Positions 11,540-21,582 of a stretch of 64,000 bases of DNA are shown piece after piece; within the stretch, counting starts at the first letter, position 1; every line of letters starts with the position of its first letter. Below the pieces are notes generated by a model, which saw only the letters and a program-made list of their open reading frames with translations, ran no database searches and was not told the DNA's origin. The stretch comes from Castor canadensis (lineage: Eukaryota; Chordata; Mammalia; Rodentia; Castoridae), in NCBI RefSeq assembly GCF_047511655.1, contig NC_133398.1, positions 111,306,332-111,370,331 of the forward strand, in the 5' to 3' direction. The translations under genes were made by a program, and so were the position numbers.

Positions 11540-13820
11540 GTGCAGGAAATCATCAGAGACTACTACAAGAACCTATATTCTAATAATTTGACCTTGAAGA
11601 AATGCTCAAATTTCTAGATTTGACAATCATCCAAAACTGAACCAAGAGGACATTAATCACCTGAATAGATCATTAACACAAAATGAAATTGAAGCAGCAA
11701 TGAACAATCTTGCAAAAAAGAAAAGTACAGGACCTGATGGATGCTCTGCTGAATTCTATCAGACATTTAAGGAAGAACTAATACCAACCCTCCTTAAACC
11801 TTTCCATGAAATAGAAAGGGTAGAAAAGCTATCTAATACATTTTGTGAAGTCAGCATTACACGCATCACAAAAACAGGCAAAGACACCTCCAAAAAAGAG
11901 ATCGGGAGGCCAATCTCCTTAATGAACATTTATGCAAAAATACTCAATGAAACAATGGCAAGCCAAATTCAACAACATATTAAAAAGAACATTCACCAAG
12001 ACCAAGTTGAGTTCATCCCAGGAATGCAGGGGTGGTTCAACATATGAAAATCAATAAATGTAATACAGCACATTAACAGAAGCAAAGACATAAAACACTT
12101 GAACATCTCAACAGATGCAGAAAAAGCCTTTTATAAGATCCAACACCATTTCATGATAAAAGGTCTAAGAAAAGTGAGACTACAAGGAATGTACCTCAAC
12201 ATTATAAAAGCTATATATGACAAAACTATAGACAACATTATACTTAATGGGAAAAAACTGAAATGATTCCCTGTAAAATAAGAAAGAGGCAATGATGACC
12301 ACTATCCCCACTCCTATTCAACATAGTACTGGAATTCCTAGCCAGAGCAATAAGGCAAGAAGAAGAAATAAAAAGAATAGAAACAGGTAAAGAAATGTCA
12401 AAATATTCCTATTTGCAGATGATATGATCCTATACCTTAAAGACCCAAAAATTCCTAGACACCATCAACAGCTATAGCAAGTTGGAAGGATACAAAATCA
12501 GCTTACAAAATCATGAGCTTTCTATACAATAATAATGAGCAAAATGAGAAAGAATATATGGAAACAATTCCATTTACAGTAGCTTCAAAATAATCAGGTA
12601 CCTAGGAATAAATTTAACAAAAGATGTAAATGACCTCTACAAGGAAAACTATAAACCCCTGAACAATGACATTGAGGAAGACTAAAGAAGGTGGAGATAT
12701 CTCTCATGTTCATGGATAGGTAGAATCGACATAGTAAAAATGGCTATACTACCAAAGCAGTCTACATGTTTAATGCAATTCCCATCAAAATCCCAATGAT
12801 ATTCCTCAAAGAGACTGAAAAATCTACCCTAAAATTCATTTGGAAACACAAGAGACCATGAATAGCCAAGGCAATACTCAGCAAAAAGAACAATGCTTGA
12901 GGTATCACAATATCCAACTTCAAACTATATTACAAAGCAATAGCAATGAAAAAGCATGGTACTAGCACAAAAACAGACATGAAGACCAGTGGAACAAAAT
13001 AGAGGACCAAGATATGAATCCACACAACTATACTCAACTTATTTTTGACAAACTTGCTAAAAATATATGATGAAGAAAAGATAGCCTCTTCAACAAAAAT
13101 TTTGGGAAAACTGGTTAGCACATGGTAAAAAGCTGAAATTCAATCTAAGTTTATCACCCTGTACTAATATTAATTGAAAATGGATAAAGGACCTTAATAT
13201 CAGACCCCAAACCCTAAAGTTGAAACAGGCAAGAGTACAAAATACTTTGGAAGTAATAGGCAAGTATAGGCAAGGATTTCCTCAATGTCATCCCAGCTGC
13301 TCAGCAACTAAGAGAAAGCATAGACAAATGGGACCTTACAAAACTAAAAAGCTTATGCACAACAAAAAAATGGTCCCTAAACTAAAGAGACCACCCACAG
13401 GGTGGGAGAAAATATTTGCCAACTACACATCAGAAAAAGGACTGAAAAACAGAGCCTACTGGGAACTCAAAAACTAAACTCTCACAAAATTAATGAACCA
13501 ATAAAGAAATGGTCAACTGAACTAAACAGAACTTTCCCAAAAGAAAAAAGTCAAATTGCCAAAAAACACATGAAAAAATGTTCACCATTTCTAGCCATAA
13601 AGGAAATGCAAATCAAAACTACACTAAGATTCTACCTCAACCTGCTAGAATAGCCATCATTAGTAACACCATCATCAACAGGTGTTGGTAAGAATGTGGA
13701 GAAAAAGGAACCCTTATACACTGCTGATGGAAATGTATGCTAGTACAACCATTCTGGAAAAAGTTTGGAGGCTTCTTAAAAACGTAAACCTGGACTTGCC
13801 ATTTGATCCAGCAATACCAC
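11540..13820 (+). mobile_element. L1 ORF2 fragment, younger subfamily
   Basis: This is a long stretch of L1 ORF2. The frame at 11,700-12,047 (115 aa) covers the start of the reverse-transcriptase domain (S-T-G-P-D-G, then I-P-G-M-Q-G-W). A-E-K-A-F-Y-K-I-Q follows near 12,115. The catalytic F-A-D-D segment at 12,412-12,423 is intact although frameshifts break the frame around it. ORF2 continues through the C-terminal region to a P-A-I-P-L segment at about 13,820, where the sense sequence stops and antisense L1 begins. The part up to 13,185 is mirrored in the right arm. Confidence 0.93.
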
Positions 13821-14085
13821 TTCCATTTCCCTATTCCTCCTGTGTGTGTGTTCTTTCCTTAGTTTGTGGCCTCTGTCCAACAATACTGGTGCAATTGTTT
13901 TAGGTCTGCAATTCCCATGAAAGGGACAACATGCAATTTTTGGCCTCCTGAGCCTGGCTAACTTCATTAAGATTATGTTCACCACTTCCATCCATTTACT
14001 TGTGAATAAAAAAATTTTTAATTCTTCTTTTTCCTGGAATAAAAGTCCATGGTGTATTTCTTTGTTCTTCTGTTTCATTTTCTAT
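13821..14085 (-). mobile_element. L1 3' end in inverted orientation
   Basis: Directly after the sense ORF2 ends, the plus strand reads antisense L1: first 3' UTR ('tgcaattcccatgaaaggga', 'gcctggctaacttc'), then the ORF2 C-terminus ('ccatccatttacttgtga'). On the minus strand its order matches the L1 copies at 24,760-25,000 and 45,480-45,655. Flipping it would nearly restore a continuous L1 with 11,540-13,820, missing roughly 100 bp. It is therefore either a local inversion or an independent antisense insertion. Confidence 0.75.
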
Positions 14086-14302
14086 TCCTAACTATGAATA
14101 TGTTCTATGTCTCCAACTAGACATCCTGGATATTAGAAATGTGGTCCTCTCATTTTGGACATTTCATCATGTGTTCTGAAACTTCATTGATTTTATGAGT
14201 TTTCTGAATTGTCAATACAGAAATTGAATTTTTTAAATATCCTGGAGAATTCAAAATGTAAATGTTCTATGTTGAGATTTAGACTTGAACATTTTGACCA
14301 AT
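14086..14302. other. AT-rich spacer, no gene seen
   Basis: No repeat or coding match is recognised here. The stretch leads into the target site of the following retrocopy. Confidence 0.5.
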
Positions 14303-15101
14303 AAAGGGACAATAATTTTTTTTATCGTTTTATTTGGGAAAAGTGCTTCTTACAAAAGGGTGGCTGCAAAATACAGAGACCTCCGCAACAATTACTTGTT
14401 TTTTTCTTTAAGTGAAACAATGCGTGGGATCCCAGGAACAAAGCAGTAGATGGACAGACAAGTCAGGAGCATCTCTCAAGTTATTTTTAGGAAACAGCAA
14501 CAAAACGCAAAGGTAAAACTTCCCATCAAGGAATTCTAATAATATAACTTTAGCTTGTCTCGTGGATTACCGTGCCCTCCCCTTACTGGAAAAGTGTCAC
14601 TTCATACTGCAAATCAACCACTCCTCTACAAAAAACACCTTAGAACACAGTCTGCCTGCAAAGCTCATGGGCGGAATGAGGCAAATCCCCACGAACAAAC
14701 ACAAAAACCTGACAACAGAACCCCTCAAACGAAGACAAAGGTTTTTCCAAAAGTGCTTAGACTGGAAAGGCTAGACCATAAAACATTAACTACAACTGTG
14801 CATCCAGGACCCGGCTTGTGCTAGCATATGGGATAAACATGTCGTTTCACCGCTATGGCGAACCCCACTGCTCTACTGTATTACGTAACAGACAGAGCTG
14901 GCACTGCTGTGTTATCATCTACTGCTTTGTCCTTAAAGATCTTCCTGCCCCACGAGGCTGGAACCACTAAACCATGTTTCTCCACTAAGGCTACAAATAC
15001 TGCGTCTATGCAGGGGTGGGAAGGTGCTCACAGGCCTGCTCACGCTCACACGCACCAAGGCCACAGGCCCTCTACATTCCCGGAAAGGGACAATAATTTT
15101 T
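14303..15101 (-). pseudogene. Retrocopy of an unidentified transcript
   Basis: The insert (14,321-15,083) is flanked by a perfect 18-bp direct repeat, 'aaagggacaataattttt', at 14,303-14,320 and 15,084-15,101. On the minus strand it ends with 'cccaaataaaacgat' followed by A residues that overlap the A-rich end of the target site. It thus shows an AATAAA signal, a tail and a target-site duplication, the marks of LINE-driven retroposition. It is GC-richer than the surroundings and holds several CpGs, suggesting a fairly young copy. No frame matches a protein I recognise, so it is probably mostly 3' UTR of a host mRNA or a non-coding RNA copy. The plus-strand frames at 14,555-14,824 and 14,855-15,175 are antisense to it. 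Confidence 0.88.
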
Positions 15102-15744
15102 TATTTTCTGTGTTTGTACTGGATTTAAAAGTTTTCTCATCTTATAAAAGTTCCAAAATAATCAATGTTATCTGAGACATGACTATTTTGTGTATTTTTG
15201 AGTGGTTGTTATTGTTTTATTGATGTGAGAATGATTTTTCCCTAAAAATATCATGATGAATTTTAAATTTTTATGTCAGAAATGTACTTAATGTTATTTT
15301 TGGAGGCTCTCTTATCCTCCCCACACCAAATACATGATTTGTGCAGGGATGAAGCCTATTAGGAACTGCTCAACATAGTTTTATCACTTCCATGGTGTCT
15401 GGTTTGTTCTGTTTCTAGGAAAATCATAGTCTCCTTCTCAGTCAAGGAGATTTCCCTTTGTTTCTATTATTATTCATTTATTTACCAGGGATATCAACTG
15501 ACTTTCCTTGTAGGGTTTTCATCCTAGGCCTTTCAAAATGTTCCATCTTCTTTTTAGCTACAAACTGAGGGTTAATTTGAGGTTCTTGGAGACATTGCAA
15601 TATGGCCAGTGTGTTTTTTCTGCCACATTGTCTTCTTTCTTATCTTTTAACCAGTGTTATGTCACATAAGAAGTACTATATTGTCTTATTACAATTTCCA
15701 GAATTTTAGTTTCTTTTATATTTTATCAAAAATTATGTTTTCTT
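15102..15744. other. Intervening sequence, no gene seen
   Basis: This is moderately AT-rich and lies in the spacer only. I recognise no repeat family or gene fragment in it. Confidence 0.45.
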
Positions 15745-16275
15745 TGTTTTTTTTATTGTTTTATTATTCATATGTGCATACAAGGCTTGGGTCATTTCTC
15801 CCCCCTGTCCCCACCCCCTCCATTACCACCCACCCTGCCCCCTCCCTCTCCCCTCCACCCCCTCAATACCCAGCAGAAACTATTTTGCCCTTATTTCTAA
15901 TTTTGTTGTAGAGAGAGTATAAGCAATAATAGGAAGGAACAAGGGTTTTTACTGGTTGAGATAAGGATAGCTATACAGGGAGTTGACTGACTTTAATTTC
16001 CTGTGCGTGTGTGTTACCTTCTAGGTTAATTCTTTTTGATCTAACCTTTTCTCTAGTTCCTGGTACCCTTTTCCTATTGGCCTCAGTGGCTTTTAAGGTA
16101 TCTGCTTTAGCTTCTCTGCATTAAGGGCAACAAATGCTAGCTAATTTCTTAGGTGTCTTACCTATCCTCACCCCTCCCTTGTGTGCTCTCACTATTATCA
16201 TGTGCTCAGAATCCAGTCCCCTTTTTGTGTTTGCCCTTGATTTAATGTCCACATATGAGGGAGAACATACTAGCG
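15745..16275 (-). mobile_element. 5'-truncated L1 3' UTR
   Basis: Starting with a T-run (the inserted A tail), this reads antisense L1 3' UTR: the C-rich block 'tctcccccctgtccccaccc', then 'caatacccagcagaaactat', through to 'gggagaacatac' at 16,275. It closely matches the insertion at 45,037-45,661 and is the same young subfamily. I found no clear target-site duplication. Confidence 0.88.
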
Positions 16276-16479
16276 TAAAGTGTATTGGAAGCTATTACTG
16301 AACTTAATACCTATCAATTGTGTAAATCTTGACTAAACTAGCACAGTGAATCTGTAGCTTTATTGATTAAGTTTTTAATTTTCATAACAGAAACTTCCTT
16401 AAAATTCCAGATTATTTTACTAACCTTCATATACACAAAGTGGCTGCAGCATAAAATTGATATAAAATGAATAGTAATT

Positions 16480-17695
16480 TATACATTAATACTGAACATG
16501 TTGAGAAGAGACTCAGAAAAGCCTCCCAATCACTATAACCTACCATAAAATAAAATACCTAGGAAAAAACTTAATCAAGGAGGTCAAAGACCTCTACAAT
16601 AAAAATGTAATAAATTGAAGGAAGAAATTGAAGAAGAAAGTAGATGATAAGAACATTCCAATGTTCGTGGATCATCACCTTTAATATTGTGAGAATGGTT
16701 GCAATATCAAAGGAAACCTAAGGTTGATTCCAAACCACATTAAACATCCTATGACTTTCTTCACACAAATAGAGGAAAAAACATTCAAATTAAATGGAAG
16801 CACAAAATACCAAGAATACCCAAATCTGTCTTAGCAAAAAGAGCACAGCTAAAATTGTCATAATTCTTGACTTCACATTACATTATGGAGCCAGAATAAC
16901 AAATACTGCCTGATTTTAGCATAAAATCAGACAAGTGGAACAATAAAATAGAGAAAGAAGAGTTTCTAAGAAATAGTGTCCATATTACTGGATGCTAAGA
17001 TACAAAAAAATGAAGCTGGAGAACTATATCATATATATATAAATTAATCAAAGTGAATCAAAAACTGATGGTTAATACCTGAATTCATACACTCTTGTAA
17101 GAAAGCCCTGATAAATTGTCATTATTTACAATTTTCAATGTTTACTTAAATATGATACCAAAAGCATGGATAGGCATGAAAACTGGATATTTTGACTTTA
17201 TTAACACTAAATACTTCATTTCGTAATATCAAGAGAGAAAGTAGCAAAACAACCAAAAAGGAACAGAGCTCTCATATATTATAGCAGTTTAATACATCTA
17301 GATATTCAAAGCATGGTCCAATTAAGAAATAAGACAAGGAGTGAATAGATATTTCCCCTAAAGAAAATATTAATATCACATGAGCTCATAAAAATTCAAA
17401 ACACCATTGACTATCAGGGAAATGTAATTCTTAAACACATTGAGATGACACAATTTGGTATTTAAAATATCTATCACACCCCAAATTAACAAGGGTGGTA
17501 GGAATGTGGATCAAATATATGTGTACATATTTTATGGAAATGTAAATGATGAGACTGGTAGGGAAGCGTTTTAGTAGTCATCAAAATGTTTCAAAAGTAG
17601 TTATGTTATGACCCAGAAATACTCAAAGGTATACACATAATAGAATCGAAGTAAATACCTGTACACCAATGGTTACAATGTTCACCTAAATGTAA
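16480..17695 (+). mobile_element. Degenerate old L1 ORF2
   Basis: This follows L1 ORF2 C-terminal order: 'aaaatacctaggaaaaaact', 'gacctctacaataaaaatg', 'aaaagagcacagctaaa', and at the end 'acctgtacaccaatggt' near 17,660. It is heavily mutated with no frame over 60 codons, so it is older than the element at 11.5 kb. Confidence 0.8.
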
Positions 17696-17699
17696 CTGA

Positions 17700-17988
17700 C
17701 TTCTGAAATGGGAATACACTTTTATTGACATTCTACTGAAGCCAAAGAAGCAACATTACCTCCCTTAAGTACCACTGTGTTCTGGAATTTTGTGCTATGT
17801 CCTGTGTTCAGGGATCTATAGAAGTACTTTTTCTGAACCAGAGATGAACCATACTCCTTGAAGTGACCCACATCTGCTTGAATGTGCTCACACTGGTCAT
17901 GACAGATGAAGAAAAACATCTATCCAGAGAAGCAATTATCTTGACTGGGGTTGCTATGAAAACCACTGTTTCCAATTCCTGGTTAACT
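17700..17988 (-). pseudogene. ACTRT1/ACTRT2-like pseudogene fragment
   Basis: ACTRT genes encode testis-type actin-related proteins of the sperm perinuclear theca. On the minus strand from about 17,988 to 17,822 the sequence encodes, across at least one frameshift, the actin-related C-terminus. It reads T-P-V-K-I-I-A-S-L-D-R-C-F-S, then S-V-M-T-S-V-S-T-F-K-Q-M-W-V-T, then F-K-E-Y-G-S-S-L-V-Q-K-K-Y-F. These match the ACTRT1 segments around P-I-K-I-T-A-S-P-D-R-C-F-S and the F-K-E-Y-G-T-S-V-V-Q terminal motif that sets ACTRT apart from conventional actins. About four residues after C-F-S are deleted and the original stop is lost. An AATAAA-like signal lies near 17,723-17,728. Only the 3' end remains. 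ACTRT1 versus ACTRT2 is not resolved. Confidence 0.8.
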
Positions 17989-20900
17989 TTTATTGCTCTT
18001 CAAAATTATTCACTTTTAAATAAAAGTGCAATATCTAAATGTCTTTTTATTTTATCTTTCAGTTTATATCCATCACTTGCAAAAGTCTATACTATCCTGG
18101 TCTAGGCCCCTCCTGAAACTATTTCACCTTGTACATTATTTCTAAACCCTCTTCTAAGTCTAATTTAATTTTGTAGGTATGCTTTTTCTTTTATAATTTT
18201 ATGTCAGTCCCTTAATCTTTATATCCCTGACAAGCCCCTTGTTGGTACAGGAACCTATGCCATCCTGGCTGCCTTTGGCACTGTGAGGTCACAAACTGTC
18301 ACAATTCTGTGTCAGGGCAACCTTCATGCAGAAACAATAAGATCAAGCCAATGTATCTTATAATTCAGCCTTTCCAGGTAATACATTTCTTAACTATTTC
18401 TACATTGTTTTTGTGAAGACATTTTTCTGTGACATTCACTAATTCAAATAGACTATATCTAGAAATTACAATTTTCTTTATACGTTTTCTGTGATGTAGT
18501 GAGGTAGCTATTCAATTTATATATTTTGAATTATTTCCTTTATTTTTCATTTCAGTTGTGATACTCTGTTTTTAGAAGTTATTCATGTATACAAAACATT
18601 CTATTATTCTTTCCAAATTATTCATTCTTTATTTCTGAGTTCCCAATATATTTTTCATTATATAAATGTATTTTTATATATATCTGTGTTTCATTATATT
18701 GTATATATCTATATACATATATATATGTAAATATCTCCAATGTCATATCTCTAATATGTGGAAATTTTTATTATCTTTTCTAGGCTAATCTGGTCTGGGA
18801 AATATGTATCCATCTTTGCAGTTTTCATTGTGGTGGTCAACTTCAACAAAATTCTGTATTTTCCTTTTTATCCTCATAAGGGCAATGTTGAATATGCAGG
18901 TTTTGTAATTCTATAAATTCTAGGTAAGATACTTTCCAATTTCTGGATATTTATGGAATTTATTTTAATTTAGTCAATATAGATCAAGAGATTATAAAGG
19001 GATTGGCATCTTTCTTTTATAATCATTCTGGTATTTGGTGGAATATTTGTTCATTGTCTTCTGGTATTCTTCCTTGTTTTGTTAAGTCAAACTTTATTTC
19101 TTTAACAGCAGTTTGTCATAAGTATGTGTCACCCTAAAAGTTATCCTTCCAAATTAGTTTTAGTCTTTTTTATCACAGTATATTTTATATCCAGATATGA
19201 GTATGCAATAACTTTAATATTTGTATTAATGATTAATATCCTAGTCTATGCTCTTTGTGGTAATTGTCTATCTTGGATGTCTTTCTTCTTGTGATGTAAG
19301 AATATAACTTAATTTTTAAGATTTTACTCAGTTTCAAGTGTGTAAGTTTCATTGACACACATACGATTAGTCTTACATTCATGTTTATCTTACTTTTTTT
19401 CCATGTTTCATGATTTTTTAAGAATTTATCTTATTTATAACTTGGAAATTCCAATAATGATTTCCAAATAGTATTATTGCTTTCTACATGAATACTTTGG
19501 TCTTTTATGTTAGGTTCAATATTTCTCTATGTCACTTTAACCTAGTTGCTATCAATATTAAAAAGTTGTCATTGTGATATCAGAAAATTTCTGAGTTCTC
19601 TTTTGTCCTGTTTAACTAACAGGTGCACAGTACTTAAGAGACAGTCAAAACAACTTTAACAGTTTTTCCCCAAATAATTTTTTGTTTTCTTTTCAAAATT
19701 TTTGTGGAATTTTCTGATTATCCTGGACTTTTTAAATATTAAGTAGCATATATCTGCATTTACATACATTTATTCATGATTATTCTGTCATGAGGAGGGT
19801 GAGTTTTAAATTTGTGTTTTCTCATAGTTTTTCCAAATTTTTGTGATTTTGTTGTAGTATTTATAAACTTATGTGATTAGATTATTTTCTTTCTTCCTAA
19901 AAATACGATGAAGTTTTCCCTTTTATCTAATGTATACATTTATGCATATTTATGTGTCACATATATGAACATTTCATAGTATGTATTTATTCTTTAATTT
20001 CATTTTTGTTATCTATATATTTTTCCTAAATATTGGAGTTTAGCATGATAAGTTTTAAATTTATATGTCCTTTTTTGAAAATCCTTACTTAGCTAAATTT
20101 CTCATTTCTCTTGCAGGCAATCTGTGAGCCATTTGAAATCCTTTCTCATTGTGACATCATAAAATTTTTCATACTTCAAAGTTCTGTTAGGAATTCTCAT
20201 ACACAGATTTTTTAACACCCAAGAAAAAGCACTCCAACAATTTACCTTTCCAATGTAATATATTATTCATCACTCATTTTATACTTCTATGGCATTTGGA
20301 CTTAATTCTGGACAATTAAAATATATGGGGCACACATAAATTTTGATATACTTTTCAGTCATGTTTATGCTCATTTGTGGATGGTAATTTGAATATGCAT
20401 CTTCTTAAAGATTATCTGTATTGGCAATCTCTCTTTAATGGTTATTACCTCACCACTCATGCATATTTCTCCATGGAAATTACTAATTATTTACAAATTT
20501 TATAACGTAATATCTGAGTGAAAATTGAGGTTATATCAAAGCCTGCAAAATGTCCTCAACTTTAGAGATTTCCTTATGATTCCCCAATTTCCTGAAATAT
20601 TGCTATTTCTTCGTTATTTTCATATTAGCAAGCAAGGTATGACTGCTGAAATTTTATCATCTCTACTTATGTTTTGCTATAAAATGTTGATTGGATTTTA
20701 ATTACCTCATTTTCTTGTGGGTAAATGAGTATATTACACCTAGTTATGGCATATTTCTTAATAATCATTCAGATATGTGACACTGATGTTTTTGCTTATG
20801 CATTCTAACATGTATCATTTTCTTTCTAAAATCTACTCCATATAGTCAAATTTACCCAGTTCCTGATAATTACTTTCTTACTTTTATGTCTTCTTTGAAG

Positions 20901-21032
20901 TGAGTCATTCTTACTATTATCATGTTATATCAAATTCTCTGGATATGTCTTGATTGTTCATTACTTATATTTTTCTATGAATTTTTATTTTATTAACTTA
21001 TTTCATATCAAAATATATTCTTTATTAATAGT
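17989..21032. repeat. AT-rich repeat-family module A
   Basis: No gene is seen. Marker segments recur in the same orientation about 4.7 kb downstream: 'ggtcacaaactgtcacaatt' near 18,287 corresponds to the segment near 23,057, and 'atccagatatgagta' at 19,189-19,203 is exact at 23,914-23,928 and 44,549-44,563. Identity between modules is low, so this is an old tandem amplification. Small (TA)-rich stretches lie near 18,660-18,730. Confidence 0.65.
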
Positions 21033-21582
21033 GGAAAACATGTCACACCAAGGGGAAATCACTAATGGGAGATGGAAGGAAAAGAAGGAAGTTAAGAAGG
21101 TGAATATAGTTGATATACTCTCTCTATAAGAATGAATATAGAATATTTAAACCTGTTAAAATCAGCATAAGAATGAGACCAAGATAGAAGACGAGGAAAT
21201 AGAGGGGATGAACAAATTCAGGTTAAAGTATATATATATATGTGGAACTATCACAGTGAAGCTTCCTGTATAGCTACATTATACAAGTGAAAATGTCTTT
21301 TTTTAAAAAATGGAGAACAGGAAGGTAAAACTGGTGCTGTCTGGGTCTTTGCACTTTGAGAGGGAAGATGTATGGAAAGGATGTAGGAGGGGGATTATGG
21401 GGGAAATATTATGCACTCATATGTGAAATGTTAAAACTGTCCAATGAATGAGAGAAGGGAGGATAAAGGTGAATGATGGAGGGGGTGAATTCAACTATGA
21501 TGTATTTTACTGTATTGTAAGAACTTTGGTAAATTTCACAATGTAACCTCAGTACCACAATAATAGAAAAGTTACAAAAATG
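21033..21582 (+). mobile_element. L1 3' UTR, copy 1 edge
   Basis: This is L1 3' UTR in sense: 'gtcacaccaaggggaaatca', 'gaaggaagttaagaaggtga', 'acaggaaggtaaaactgg', ending with 'cacaatgtaacctcagtacc' and an A-rich tail. It starts abruptly where the direct duplication starts, whereas copy 2 continues upstream into ORF2 (41,400-41,672). The start is therefore the duplication breakpoint or a truncation in copy 1. Confidence 0.85.

Larger units (their letters stand above)
1..13185 (+). repeat. Left arm of a large inverted repeat
   Basis: Read as reverse complement, this stretch runs co-linearly with 50,002-60,745. Position 1 pairs with about 60,745, 2,300-4,070 with 58,500-56,735, 7,080-7,490 with 56,380-55,960, 9,300-10,500 with 54,130-52,950, and 11,535-13,185 with 51,660-50,002. 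By-eye samples give about 84% identity near 7.1 kb, 88% near 8.5 kb and 92% in the L1 at 12.7 kb. The arm is not closed on its outer side because the window starts there. Differences from the right arm are a 2.66 kb block present only here (4,073-6,737), an inverted 238-bp piece (11,098-11,335), and absence of about 226 bp that the right arm holds at 52,107-52,332. The level of divergence indicates an old duplication. Confidence 0.93.

Noticed and set aside
13700-14085. Twin-priming as explanation for the L1 with opposed halves
   Set aside because: Twin-priming inverts the 5' part next to a sense 3' part. Here the sense ORF2 comes first and the 3' end is flipped, the wrong arrangement.
14555-15175. 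Plus-strand frames of 89 and 106 aa with a less AT-rich composition
   Set aside because: They lie antisense to a retrocopy with a clear minus-strand polyadenylation signal, and show no domain.
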